A stretch of DNA of 64,000 nt from UBA2330 sp035443185 (GTDB lineage: Bacteria; Bacteroidota; Ignavibacteria; Tepidaquicellales; Tepidaquicellaceae): NCBI GenBank assembly GCA_035443185.1, contig DAORRV010000001.1:43993-107992 (forward strand), given 5' to 3'. Positions 1 to 8,548 of this stretch are shown one piece after another. A program made the position numbers and the translations under genes. A model generated the notes under the pieces. It ran no database searches. It was not told the origin of the DNA and worked only from the letters and a program-made list of their open reading frames with translations. The first letter of the stretch is position 1. Each line of letters opens with the position of its first letter.

Positions 1-2
1 TA

Positions 3-1238
3 AATGCTCAGTCTCTGAATTTAAGATTAAGTGCACAGGTTTACGGATGGCAGAGAGCAGACAGCATCGGCAGTACTAATAAAACCAGTCATCTCAGAAG
101 TTATGAGAATATTCTAATGGAGGTCAGACAGGATAAATGGACTTTTAATACACTCATACAGACAGATGCTGATTTAATGAACCAGATCGGAAAAGGATTT
201 GATTACAGATTTTATAATCTTTACATAAAGGGAGCAAATTTATTTGATGTATTAGATATGAAAATCGGGAGACAGTATTTATTTTCGGGTGTAGAGTCTG
301 GAGCAATGGACGGACTTTATCTGAAGCTGAAAGCAGGAGCAAATAAGGAATATCAGTTTACGGCATTCGGAGGATCGATCACTGAACAGGATTATGAATT
401 TACGGGATATGCGCCTTTTAGCGAGAACAGTATTTACGGGGGTAATTTTTCATATTATGGTTTAAGAGATTTTTTCGCAGGGGTTAGTTATGTGAATAAG
501 CATAATAAACCTGAGCCATACTCAGCCATAAGATATGACACTTTATTTAATCCATATGAAACAACAATAAGTCTTGATTCACCTACAGATCAGCTAATAG
601 GTCTGGACATGAATTATACATATTTAAAGAAACATTTTTTCTTTGGAAAATTTTATTATGATTTTAATAACAGGAAAATTTACAGAGGTGAATTTAACGC
701 AACTGTAACGGCTTCAGATAATTTTAATGTCACAGGATTTTATACATACAATCAGCCACAGATAAGATACAATAGTATATTCAGTACATTTGATCAGTCT
801 GAATTTCAGGAAGCCGGCGGGGGAGTGAATTATTCTTTCAGTAACGGTATCAATGCATATGCAAAAGTATCTGATGTGATCTATACTAATGATAATTCTG
901 TAAAGGTGCAGGCAGGAATAAATAATCCGTCGTACGGACTTGCGTATGTTTATTATGGAGGATATAGTGGTGAATCTAATGGAGTCAACGGATATTATTA
1001 CAGGCAATTAATAGAAAAAATATTGTCGATGAATTTGAGTTTAAATTTTTCGAGTTATAAACTTGGAGAATATTCAACGGAATTTCAAAGTGCATTCAGC
1101 GGATCACTTGGATTGACATACAGACCAAACCTTCAGTTCAGTATAGATTTGCAGGGGCAATTGATCACCAATGAAATTTACAAAACAGACTCGAGATTTA
1201 TAGTCGGAATTAATTACTGGTTGTTCACAAAATTTTAA
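3..1238 (+). CDS. Outer-membrane beta-barrel protein, 5' end missing
   Basis: The reading frame is open from base 3 to the stop at 1238, so this is the C-terminal part (about 411 residues) of a protein that begins before the window. The first in-frame ATG at 117 is internal. The sequence shows alternating polar and aromatic strands typical of a transmembrane beta-barrel and ends in a terminal Phe (...NYWLFTKF), the usual outer-membrane protein signature. The next gene starts 10 bases later and encodes a 14-haem cytochrome, followed by a 7-haem lipoprotein. This context suggests the barrel component of a porin-cytochrome electron conduit. That role is inferred from gene order; I cannot assign it to a named barrel family. 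Confidence 0.75.
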   Translation, partial: NAQSLNLRLSAQVYGWQRADSIGSTNKTSHLRSYENILMEVRQDKWTFNTLIQTDADLMNQIGKGFDYRFYNLYIKGANLFDVLDMKIGRQYLFSGVESGAMDGLYLKLKAGANKEYQFTAFGGSITEQDYEFTGYAPFSENSIYGGNFSYYGLRDFFAGVSYVNKHNKPEPYSAIRYDTLFNPYETTISLDSPTDQLIGLDMNYTYLKKHFFFGKFYYDFNNRKIYRGEFNATVTASDNFNVTGFYTYNQPQIRYNSIFSTFDQSEFQEAGGGVNYSFSNGINAYAKVSDVIYTNDNSVKVQAGINNPSYGLAYVYYGGYSGESNGVNGYYYRQLIEKILSMNLSLNFSSYKLGEYSTEFQSAFSGSLGLTYRPNLQFSIDLQGQLITNEIYKTDSRFIVGINYWLFTKF

Positions 1239-1248
1239 ACAAAAGAAA

Positions 1249-2529
1249 ATGAAAACGAAATTTATAGTTTATTATATTTTATTTCTTACTGGGATAATGA
1301 TATTCCTGACAACGACAGCTTATCTGACAAATGAAGAGACTGAAGCAATGAAATTGAATGAAGTATTCAATATTTCAGCAGTAAAAAATACTAATGAAAA
1401 TTCAACTAAATATGACAATAGTAAGCTGATAAAATTTAATCATGAACTTCATTCTCAGGGTGCCGAAATAAAATGTGCTGATTGTCATACAGCGGCAGTA
1501 AATTCTACTTCTGCCAAAGATAATTTAAATCCTACGAAAAAAAATTGTGAAGAATGCCATGATGTAAATGATGAGAAAGAATGTGGTCTTTGCCATTATG
1601 ATAATGTTTATAAAAAGCTCAGATCATCCGACAGTGAACTTTATTTTTCACATAAGGAGCATAATTCACAACAGCAATGTGTGGATTGCCATAAAGATAT
1701 GGATAAGGTGAAATTTTCGAAAGAAAGTTCTCAGGTAATGCCGACAATGGAAAGCTGTTACAGTTGTCACAATAACAAGAAGGCAGCGAACGAATGTGAA
1801 GTATGTCACACTAACCTTACCAATCTCACGCCTAAGGATCATCTTCAGTCAAATTTTTTGAATGAACATACATCAAAGGTGGCATTTTCTGAAAAGAATA
1901 ATTGTATGATGTGTCACAGTGATAATTTCTGTCAGGCATGTCACAGTCCGCTAAAGTATTCTGGCAACAATACACCTGAAGATTTTTATGTGCCGTATTA
2001 TACAAAAGAAACAGGTACTAGAACAGACCGCGGAGCTTTGCAGAAGCTGACTACTGCTCACACATTAAACTATAAATTTACACACGGACTGGATGCAGAC
2101 AGCAAATCTTTTGAATGCAAGACCTGTCATAATCCGACTGATTTTTGTGCAAGTTGTCATTCAAATGGAGGTGATCTGATTACAGGAATTTCTCCTAAGA
2201 GTCATTCTCAACCAAACTTTACAACAGTAGGTGTAAATACTGGGGGAGGACTTCATTCAGATCTGGCAAAAAGGGATATAGAATCGTGTCAGTCTTGTCA
2301 TGACGTTCAGGGAAGTGATCCGGTTTGTGTCCAATGTCACTTTGATAATGACGGAATAGAAGGGACAAATCCAAGGACACATCAAAGTGGATATCTTAAT
2401 GATGAGAAAGGAATTTGGCATGATACACAGGGAGCTGTTTGTTATACATGTCACACAGATCCGAATGCAAGACCGGATGGAGTAGCTGGAGTAGGATTTT
2501 GCGGATATTGTCACGGGATGGAAAGATGA
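1249..2529 (+). CDS. Multihaem c-type cytochrome, 14 CXXCH motifs
   Basis: The 426-residue protein has an N-terminal hydrophobic segment (about residues 5-26) that acts as signal peptide or membrane anchor. It then carries 14 CXXCH haem c attachment motifs (CADCH, CEECH, CGLCH, CVDCH, CYSCH, CEVCH, CMMCH, CQACH, CKTCH, CASCH, CQSCH, CVQCH, CYTCH, CGYCH). Many additional His residues, such as FNHELH and FSHKEH, could serve as distal ligands. It is probably a periplasmic or outer-membrane-associated electron carrier. It lies between the barrel gene and a second multihaem protein in one operon. The haem count is read directly from the sequence; the electron partner and direction are inferred. 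Confidence 0.92.
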   Translation: MKTKFIVYYILFLTGIMIFLTTTAYLTNEETEAMKLNEVFNISAVKNTNENSTKYDNSKLIKFNHELHSQGAEIKCADCHTAAVNSTSAKDNLNPTKKNCEECHDVNDEKECGLCHYDNVYKKLRSSDSELYFSHKEHNSQQQCVDCHKDMDKVKFSKESSQVMPTMESCYSCHNNKKAANECEVCHTNLTNLTPKDHLQSNFLNEHTSKVAFSEKNNCMMCHSDNFCQACHSPLKYSGNNTPEDFYVPYYTKETGTRTDRGALQKLTTAHTLNYKFTHGLDADSKSFECKTCHNPTDFCASCHSNGGDLITGISPKSHSQPNFTTVGVNTGGGLHSDLAKRDIESCQSCHDVQGSDPVCVQCHFDNDGIEGTNPRTHQSGYLNDEKGIWHDTQGAVCYTCHTDPNARPDGVAGVGFCGYCHGMER

Positions 2530-2577
2530 ACACATTAAAAATTGAAAATATACCGGTACAATTTTAATTTTAAAAAT

Positions 2578-3453
2578 ATGAATAAGCTTAAAATATTTTA
2601 TCTGGCTTTATTAACAGTATTATCTACGGCAATTATTTACAATGGCTGTAGTGAAGTTCAGAATGATCTTGTAACTTCTCCTGAGGTATATGTTCATCCA
2701 CCCGGCTGGGCAGACGGAGATACACCGGATTTTCACGGCAATTTTATAAATGATAATAAGCAGTGGAATTTGCAGGTATGTCAGAGTTGTCATGGAAATG
2801 ATTATGCCGGTGGAAGTTCGGGTTCAAGCTGTCTGACCTGTCACACATCATCCGGCGGACCACAGAACTGTCGTCTGTGCCACGGTGGAGTTTCGGGAAG
2901 ATCATATCCACCGAAGGCATTGAACGGAGAGACGAGTGTTTCATATATTGGAGTGGGAGTTCATTCATATCATATAGATTCTACACAGTATTCAGCAAGT
3001 GTAGAATGCAATGAATGTCATACTCCACTTACAAGCGGATTTAATTCACCCGATCATATAGGGAATTTCCCTGACGGAATAGCAGAAGTGAATTTCGGCT
3101 CATTGTCAAAGACACAGACTACATTTAAGGGAGGAGAGATAAATCCTGATCCTGTATGGGACAGGAATACGGCTACCTGTTCGGGATCGTATTGCCATGG
3201 AAATTTCAGGGACGGAAATACAGAAGCAGTTCCGGTATGGACAGATAAAAACAGTGTAAAATGCGGGTCATGTCATGGAGATCCAGTAACTGGAAATCCA
3301 AATCCAATACCGAACGGAAATTTCTTTCACCCGCATTATCCGAGTTATACAATAAATATTTGCTATCAGTGTCATGGTTCGGTGATAGATCAGGCGGGTA
3401 GTATAATAAATAAGAGTAAGCATGTGAATGGAGTGGTGGATTATAATAATTAG
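2578..3453 (+). CDS. Multihaem cytochrome lipoprotein (6 CXXCH + 1 CX4CH)
   Basis: I prefer the ATG at 2578 over the in-frame ATG at 2542 because it places a normal signal peptide (MNKLKIFYLALLTV) directly at the N-terminus. The signal ends in a relaxed lipobox, IIYNGC. The mature part holds six CXXCH motifs (CQSCH, CLTCH, CRLCH, CNECH, CGSCH, CYQCH) and one expanded CSGSYCH site (CX4CH). Expanded sites of this kind are known from Geobacter-type multihaem proteins. Predicted lipidation and operon position make it the likely cell-surface or outer-leaflet partner of the preceding 14-haem protein. A palindromic repeat begins 17 bases after the stop. Confidence 0.88.
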   Translation: MNKLKIFYLALLTVLSTAIIYNGCSEVQNDLVTSPEVYVHPPGWADGDTPDFHGNFINDNKQWNLQVCQSCHGNDYAGGSSGSSCLTCHTSSGGPQNCRLCHGGVSGRSYPPKALNGETSVSYIGVGVHSYHIDSTQYSASVECNECHTPLTSGFNSPDHIGNFPDGIAEVNFGSLSKTQTTFKGGEINPDPVWDRNTATCSGSYCHGNFRDGNTEAVPVWTDKNSVKCGSCHGDPVTGNPNPIPNGNFFHPHYPSYTINICYQCHGSVIDQAGSIINKSKHVNGVVDYNN

Positions 3454-3469
3454 TGGGTAGGTTTTGGTG

Positions 3470-3487
3470 AAACGGTTTTAACCGTTT
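3470..3487. repeat. Palindromic repeat, copy 1
   Basis: AAACGGTT-TT-AACCGTTT: 8-base arms around a 2-base centre, placed 17 bases after the stop of the cytochrome lipoprotein gene. It is the first of five copies in the window. Its centre (TT) is the complement of the centre (AA) in copies 4 and 5, so relative to them it is inverted. Confidence 0.85.
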
Positions 3488-3659
3488 ATTGTCGGGCGGT
3501 TTAAATTGTTGGTTAAAACAGACTTCTAAGTCAGATATGAATTTAAAAAATTAACTCCTCCGGTGAAATTTGAAATAGAATTTTAATTGTGAACTTTGCT
3601 AAAGAAGGTGGAGATGAATTTTGCTCAGAACGATATAACTGATGTGGTATATCCATCTG

Positions 3660-3677
3660 AAACGGTTTAAACCGTTT
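3660..3677. repeat. Palindromic repeat, copy 2
   Basis: AAACGGTTTAAACCGTTT, a perfect 18-base palindrome. Its flanks (CTG before, CTGCCG after) resemble those of copy 3, so the conserved unit is a little longer than the palindrome. It lies in a 700-base region without intact genes. A short plus-strand open stretch ends with a TAA inside the palindrome. Confidence 0.85.
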
Positions 3678-3845
3678 CTGCCGAATGTAATCGAAGTGAA
3701 CGGAAAAATAAATTTTATACCGAAACTAAAACACAGTGCCTAATTCCGAATCCATTTTCCCTTCAATTCGAATTGAAAGCTGTAGTGAACTTGATTTACC
3801 AAAACTAAATTTAACTAAAAAAAACAAGTTCGACATTTCTGACAG

Positions 3846-3863
3846 AAACGGTTTAAACCGTTT
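3846..3863. repeat. Palindromic repeat, copy 3
   Basis: AAACGGTTTAAACCGTTT, identical to copy 2, followed by CTACCG. It overlaps the 3' end of a minus-strand gene remnant (3853-4128), and the TAA in the palindrome centre is the stop codon of that remnant. Confidence 0.85.
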
Positions 3864-4128
3864 CTACCGTCAGCCTCTCATGTGAAATTTCCAATACCTC
3901 CATAGCAATCTCACTTGAATTTGCTTCCAGTACAAGTCCCGAATAATTCACCGGAAATGAATTCCGTACCTTTCATTTTACTACCGGTGAATGTTCATCA
4001 TTCAATAATTTTATAGTCAGATCTCTTCCCTCAAATTTGAACCTTCCTGTGAAGATTATATCAATAGTTATTTTAAGTCCGGAAACCCCGTGAAGTCCGT
4101 CAAAAATAATTACACTAACTCTGAATTT
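3853..4128 (-). pseudogene. Remnant of an unidentified coding sequence with an internal stop
   Basis: Read on the minus strand, this stretch translates as protein-like sequence for 91 sense codons with a single in-frame TGA at 3973-3975. It has regular amphipathic stretches (FRVSVIIFDG, then SGLVLEANSSEIAMEVLEIS) and ends ...RLTVETV at a TAA inside palindromic repeat copy 3. An in-frame TAA lies just upstream (4129-4131), and there is no usable start. I read it as the decayed C-terminal end of a gene. I do not recognise the family. It could instead be a chance open stretch, but the codon pattern on both sides of the TGA argues against that. Confidence 0.45.
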
Positions 4129-4153
4129 TTATTTTGCTTGTGTTGAATTTTTT

Positions 4154-4951
4154 TTAATCAGCAGTAAGTTCAGGTCTGAATTCAAAATGCATTGTGTCAT
4201 AATGATACCATTTACCTCCCCAGATGAATCCGTATTTTTCAAATACTTCCGCTATTTCAATCGGTATCCTGTTCACATAAGTTACATTTTTATTCCATTT
4301 CCAGTAATCTGAATACATTGTGTTGATATCTATTGCAGTCCCGAATGAATGATTACTCAGCCTGTCTGTACCAGCTATATTTCTCCATACAAAAGTACCA
4401 CCGATATTTTTTAAGTATTTATGAAATTCACCCGGAAGCTGAGACAATTCTTCAGCAACTTTTTCCAGACTGTCTGCTGCTCCGTTCACATTGCTGAAAC
4501 TTATCTGTGAACCATCCACCCAGGTTACATTTACTATCTCACTGCTTACTTCATTGGAATTATTCCCATACATTTTCAAAAAAAACGGCTCATATCTTAT
4601 TCTTCCCGGTTCGAAATTTTCCGGAGGAGGTTCATTCCAGTTGCGTCCTTTTGTATATTTTTGTGACATCATATCCTCAAGATCAGAATCATTCAACATT
4701 TCATCATGAGTCTTGTCTTCAATACCATCGTCATAGATCATTACAGTTCCATCTTTCCAGTAAAGATTATTCTCATCGGCTTTTTCAAGAAATTCGGGGT
4801 AAGCATTTACTAATTTTTGAAGACCATCTGGTATTGAAAGTACTTTTTCAGTGCTGTCTTTTTGTTTGATATGCTCTTCTGTATTACCGCAGCTGTTTTG
4901 ATAAGCTGAGATAAAAAATAAAAAAGCCTGTATGTATAAAATTAATTTCAT
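4154..4951 (-). CDS. M15-family D-Ala-D-Ala carboxypeptidase-like lipoprotein
   Basis: The 265-residue protein starts with a short signal ending at a probable lipobox (YQNSCG). Its C-terminal third carries the zinc site of the M15 VanY-like peptidases: H-SFGTAI-D, then WGGKWYHYD and the closing MHFEF. This family cleaves peptide cross-links or D-Ala termini in peptidoglycan, here presumably from the periplasmic side of a membrane. The N-terminal 100 residues are acidic and not recognised. It is a separate unit from the ccm genes, because a terminator lies between them. Confidence 0.8.
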   Translation of the reverse strand: MKLILYIQAFLFFISAYQNSCGNTEEHIKQKDSTEKVLSIPDGLQKLVNAYPEFLEKADENNLYWKDGTVMIYDDGIEDKTHDEMLNDSDLEDMMSQKYTKGRNWNEPPPENFEPGRIRYEPFFLKMYGNNSNEVSSEIVNVTWVDGSQISFSNVNGAADSLEKVAEELSQLPGEFHKYLKNIGGTFVWRNIAGTDRLSNHSFGTAIDINTMYSDYWKWNKNVTYVNRIPIEIAEVFEKYGFIWGGKWYHYDTMHFEFRPELTAD

Positions 4952-4999
4952 TATTAGAATTGGGTTCAGAATTTTATTTGATCGTTTTTGTAAAATAAA

Positions 5000-5040
5000 A
5001 AACCGGAACTACAATTAACAGAGAATTGAAATTCCGGTTT
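5000..5040 (-). terminator. Rho-independent terminator of the ccmE-ccmF operon
   Basis: Arms AAACCGGAA (5000-5008) and TTCCGGTTT (5032-5040) pair perfectly. Read on the minus strand the stem is followed by a T-rich run. It sits 20 bases after the ccmF stop and separates ccmF from the M15 peptidase gene. Confidence 0.8.
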
Positions 5041-5059
5041 GAATAAAAATTTTTATTAT

Positions 5060-7438
5060 TTAGTTCTCATGTTCGGCATGAACTTTTTCGTGTCCGTTTT
5101 TACTGTGAACTGAGTTGTGTCCGTTACTGTGACCATTTTGATTTCCTTCCGGTGATTTTACTTTCGGACCTTTAAATCTTCTGTAACGGCTCAATAATGA
5201 TGCGAAGAAACCTAATGCCATAATTATCGTTCCGCCCCAGACAAGGTTTATAAACGGCTTTATACTTGCTGTTAATATCAATGTTTCTGAACTATGAGTT
5301 GAATGCTGATGATCTTCTGCAACTGCTATTTCAATCCCCGATTCACCCGCTATTGAAATTTTTGTAAGGTAAAATGTGAATTTATCATTGGATTCTATCT
5401 TAGCAGGAATATTCTGTGTCTGACCTTTTGAAAAATATTGTTCTACTATCAATTCTTCAGTCTTTCCGTCCATTGTAATTTCAAGTTTAGCACCAAGTAT
5501 ATTTTCTTCGCCTTTTGCCATTGACTCCTGGTTGAATTTTGACTGATCGAACTCTATGAATTTTACATTTACTCCCTTAATTTCTTTTTCACTGCCTTTG
5601 GTTAAATTAACTACATCCTCTGCTGAATACGGCTCCGGAGTTTCAAGCGAAATTGGTTCTAAATATATATCTTTGGTGACAAGGTTTGCAATGTCCGGAT
5701 TCTTCATAATGCCTTCTGAATAATCACTGTAATACATAATTGGTTGTAATAAATATCCTTTACCTTCTTTTTCCACTATTACATTAAAATGATATTTATC
5801 TTCTGTACCCGGAATAAGACTTGCACCTTTGTAAGTCAGATTATAGCCTAACGCTTCTTTTGATTCACCAAGTGGAAGTGAAACATTTTCTTCCTGCGAA
5901 TATTTTGATGAACCGATAATTCCCAAAAACAAAATCATTATCCCAAGATGTGCAATATATGGACCTGCCTTTACGGTACTCTTGGTAAGTATCTTAAATA
6001 TTATATTCAGATTAATAAAGAATGCAAACAATGCTGAAGCAGCAAAGACTGCTATTAAAATATCATCAATTCCAAGTATTACAAGTCCTGTTGTGAAAAT
6101 TACAGTTAAAATTACCGGCATATAAAGCGATTTCAAAAATCTTTTGTGATCAGTATGTTTCCATGCCAGAAGGATACTTATGCCATTTACTAAAGCAATT
6201 ATTATTGCAAGAGGCAAATTCATTTTATTATAAAAAGCAGGATCCACTGTAGCTTTAGTGAATATAGGCCAGCTTGTTCCTACTGAAATTATTAATGCTG
6301 TTGCACATAAAGTGATTGCCCCGATGATTAATGCTGATTCACGGGATAGCATAATACCGGCATTTGTCGAAAGAGATTTTAAACTTTTTAATCTGTAAAG
6401 GATCATTGCGATTCCGCCTCCGCCGAAAAGAGAAAGGAAAACAATTAAAAACAAATATACTTCCTGTCCCGGATCTACAAATGAATGAACTGATGCATCT
6501 CCAAGAAGTCCGCTTCTTGTCATGAATGTCGAATAAAGCATAAATACAAATCCGAGTATACAAAGTAGTAAACTTGTTTTTTTGTACTTTCCTGTTTTCT
6601 CTTCGCCTACCATTGTGTGAATTGCAGCAACTATAATTATCCATGGAACTAATGAAGAATTCTCAACCGGATCCCAGCCCCAGTAACCTCCCCATCCAAG
6701 AACTCCGTATGCCCAGAATCCGCCAAGCATAATACCAACTCCAAGTATCATTCCTGAAAATAAAGTCCATGGAAGTGCGAGCTTCATCCATCTGTCATAT
6801 CTGTTCTTAAATAATGCAGCAAGTGCAAATGCAAATGGAATTGCTAGTGAGGAAAATCCTGTGAATAAAATAGGCGGATGAATTGTCATCCAGAAATTCT
6901 GCAGTAAAGGATTCAATCCTCGACCGTCCTGAGGTATAAACCCTGCTTCCACATCTTTTGGAAATGATTCCCATACCAGCATGTAAGGAGATTTTATTAT
7001 CATTATAAATAATAAAAATGTAAGTATTAGAGAATAACTTAACATTACAAGTGGTTCAAAATCATCCTTATGTGAGTGTTCAGCTTTTGCATTTTCTGAA
7101 TCTCTTTTTATCAGATAACTGTGAAGGAAAATCCCAATTACTGCAGTTAAAAATGCCCACAGATGAAAACTTCCCTCCTGACCTGCATAAAATGTAGAGA
7201 TCAGAAGATTTATTGGAAGATCTTTCGAACTATAATTCCATACATAAGTGTATTGAAACTGGTGTGTAATAATGAGATAAATTAAAAAAGCGGCAGATGC
7301 TACTGTCATTACTACTGCCAGGTGGAAAAATATTCTTGCAGGCTTTAAGAGCTTTTCATTGCCTCTGCTGACAAAAAAATATGCTGCAGTTGCAACTAAT
7401 CCTGAAATAAATCCTGCTGTTATAAAAAAATGACCCAT
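5060..7438 (-). CDS. ccmF: Cytochrome c maturation protein CcmF (haem lyase component)
   Basis: The 792-residue polytopic membrane protein has the CcmF/CcsA signature: a tryptophan-rich WGGYWGWDPVENSSLVPW loop, the upstream FWMTIHPPILF segment and about a dozen further membrane segments. CcmF ligates haem, delivered by CcmE, to apocytochrome CXXCH sites on the periplasmic side. It is longer than the Escherichia coli protein (about 650). The extra length is mostly a large soluble segment before the last membrane span, plus a histidine-rich tail (HSNGHNSVHSKNGHEK). It follows ccmE by 18 bases in the same operon. The multihaem cytochromes at 1.2-3.5 kb are plausible clients. Confidence 0.93.
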   Translation of the reverse strand: MGHFFITAGFISGLVATAAYFFVSRGNEKLLKPARIFFHLAVVMTVASAAFLIYLIITHQFQYTYVWNYSSKDLPINLLISTFYAGQEGSFHLWAFLTAVIGIFLHSYLIKRDSENAKAEHSHKDDFEPLVMLSYSLILTFLLFIMIIKSPYMLVWESFPKDVEAGFIPQDGRGLNPLLQNFWMTIHPPILFTGFSSLAIPFAFALAALFKNRYDRWMKLALPWTLFSGMILGVGIMLGGFWAYGVLGWGGYWGWDPVENSSLVPWIIIVAAIHTMVGEEKTGKYKKTSLLLCILGFVFMLYSTFMTRSGLLGDASVHSFVDPGQEVYLFLIVFLSLFGGGGIAMILYRLKSLKSLSTNAGIMLSRESALIIGAITLCATALIISVGTSWPIFTKATVDPAFYNKMNLPLAIIIALVNGISILLAWKHTDHKRFLKSLYMPVILTVIFTTGLVILGIDDILIAVFAASALFAFFINLNIIFKILTKSTVKAGPYIAHLGIMILFLGIIGSSKYSQEENVSLPLGESKEALGYNLTYKGASLIPGTEDKYHFNVIVEKEGKGYLLQPIMYYSDYSEGIMKNPDIANLVTKDIYLEPISLETPEPYSAEDVVNLTKGSEKEIKGVNVKFIEFDQSKFNQESMAKGEENILGAKLEITMDGKTEELIVEQYFSKGQTQNIPAKIESNDKFTFYLTKISIAGESGIEIAVAEDHQHSTHSSETLILTASIKPFINLVWGGTIIMALGFFASLLSRYRRFKGPKVKSPEGNQNGHSNGHNSVHSKNGHEKVHAEHEN

Positions 7439-7456
7439 GATGAACTTAAATTAAAT

Positions 7457-7849
7457 TTATGTACCTGTTTTTTTTACTTCATGACCTTCGCCTTCATACT
7501 TGGAAGGACATTTAGTTAATACTTCTTTTGCATAAAAATTGCCATCCTTAACTTTACCTTTTGCTACTACAGATTCAGCCATTTCAAAATTATTTGGTCT
7601 TGATCCATCCAGTACCACTTTCATTTCTTTATTGCTTTCATCTAACATATAAAATGTGAACTGATTAGTTGCTGCATCATATTTTGCTTCCTTATCCTTT
7701 TGCCAGTAACCTTTTACCTGGCAGGTCCTGTGACTTCCGGATGCCTGATCGAAATTCGTGTACTCTATATTACTTTCTGTAAATGTCAGAAAGCCTACTA
7801 CTAAAAATACTGCTATTAATAAAACTCCGATTATTGTTTTTTTATTCAT
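7457..7849 (-). CDS. ccmE: Cytochrome c maturation haem chaperone CcmE, cysteine (CxxxY) type
   Basis: The 130-residue protein has one N-terminal membrane anchor (residues 5-22) and the OB-fold core of CcmE (VKGYW, FYMLDE, VVLDGSRPNNFEMAESVVAKGK). It carries haem from CcmABC to CcmF. In most bacteria the covalent haem ligand is the His of an HxxxY motif after VLAK. Here the same position reads LTKCPSKYE, so Cys114 replaces the His and Tyr118 is kept. This CxxxY variant is established in some archaea and sulphate reducers. The gene sits between a TPR-like lipoprotein gene and ccmF. ccmA, ccmB and ccmC are not in the window. Confidence 0.9.
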   Translation of the reverse strand: MNKKTIIGVLLIAVFLVVGFLTFTESNIEYTNFDQASGSHRTCQVKGYWQKDKEAKYDAATNQFTFYMLDESNKEMKVVLDGSRPNNFEMAESVVAKGKVKDGNFYAKEVLTKCPSKYEGEGHEVKKTGT

Positions 7850-7886
7850 GATAATTTATTTAAAATCTTTTTAAAAAAATTAAATT

Positions 7887-8378
7887 TTAATTCGGTATTG
7901 GTTTACCCATCGACTGATAAATTTCCTCAATCTGCTGTTTGTTTACCATTGCTTCCTGATTACCTGGATCCAGTTCAAGTACTCTTCTGTATCTTTGTAA
8001 AGCCGGCTTATATTTATCTTTTGGAGGAAGATCTGCGTCAAACATTAAATAATTAGCAGCTTTCAACTGCATATTTACACATGTCTCTTTATCTTTATCT
8101 GATTTTGTTTTCACATAAGCAGCATCTGCTGCATCTGCTTCTTTGATCAGTTTATTCGCACCTTCATCATTCCAGCTTTCCTCGCCTCCTGTATTTCCAG
8201 ATTCACTATTGTTCTTTAAATTTCTGTGAATTGAATCATCCGGCATTTCCTGCTTTTGTGTTGTATTAGAACTGCTATTATTGTTCTTTAAAAGTTCTGG
8301 CGGTACTTCTTTTGTACAAGATGAAAGTACTACAAACATCATTGCGCAAACTGTAAATATTAAATAGTTTTTGATCAT
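7887..8378 (-). CDS. Lipoprotein with TPR-like C-terminus, upstream of ccmEF
   Basis: The 163-residue protein has a signal peptide ending in a lipobox (VLSSC). A low-complexity Asn/Ser/Glu linker follows, then a helical C-terminal part that reads like a tetratricopeptide unit (ALQRYRRVLELDPGNQEA). It is the first gene of the minus-strand run with ccmE (37 bases downstream) and ccmF. TPR proteins such as CcmH/CcmI present apocytochromes in Ccm systems, so a similar role is conceivable. The sequence itself shows only a TPR-like lipoprotein. Confidence 0.65.
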   Translation of the reverse strand: MIKNYLIFTVCAMMFVVLSSCTKEVPPELLKNNNSSSNTTQKQEMPDDSIHRNLKNNSESGNTGGEESWNDEGANKLIKEADAADAAYVKTKSDKDKETCVNMQLKAANYLMFDADLPPKDKYKPALQRYRRVLELDPGNQEAMVNKQQIEEIYQSMGKPIPN

Positions 8379-8548
8379 TATTAAATTAATTTGTATTTAT
8401 TTCAAACTCAATTTTTGTACCATGGAAATTACATTTATTGTAAGAAAAACACTGTAAACAACTTAATTTTCATTATAAAATTTCACTCCATTCGAAACTG
8501 TCCATTATATCCACATTAATCACTTTTCTTTATCCACATGGGGATTTA

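Noticed and set aside
8507..8538. Two DnaA-box-like 9-mers (ATATCCACA at 8507 and TTATCCACA at 8530)
   Set aside because: Only two boxes, no dnaA, dnaN or other origin genes nearby and no clear strand switch here. Chance is likely in this AT-rich gap.
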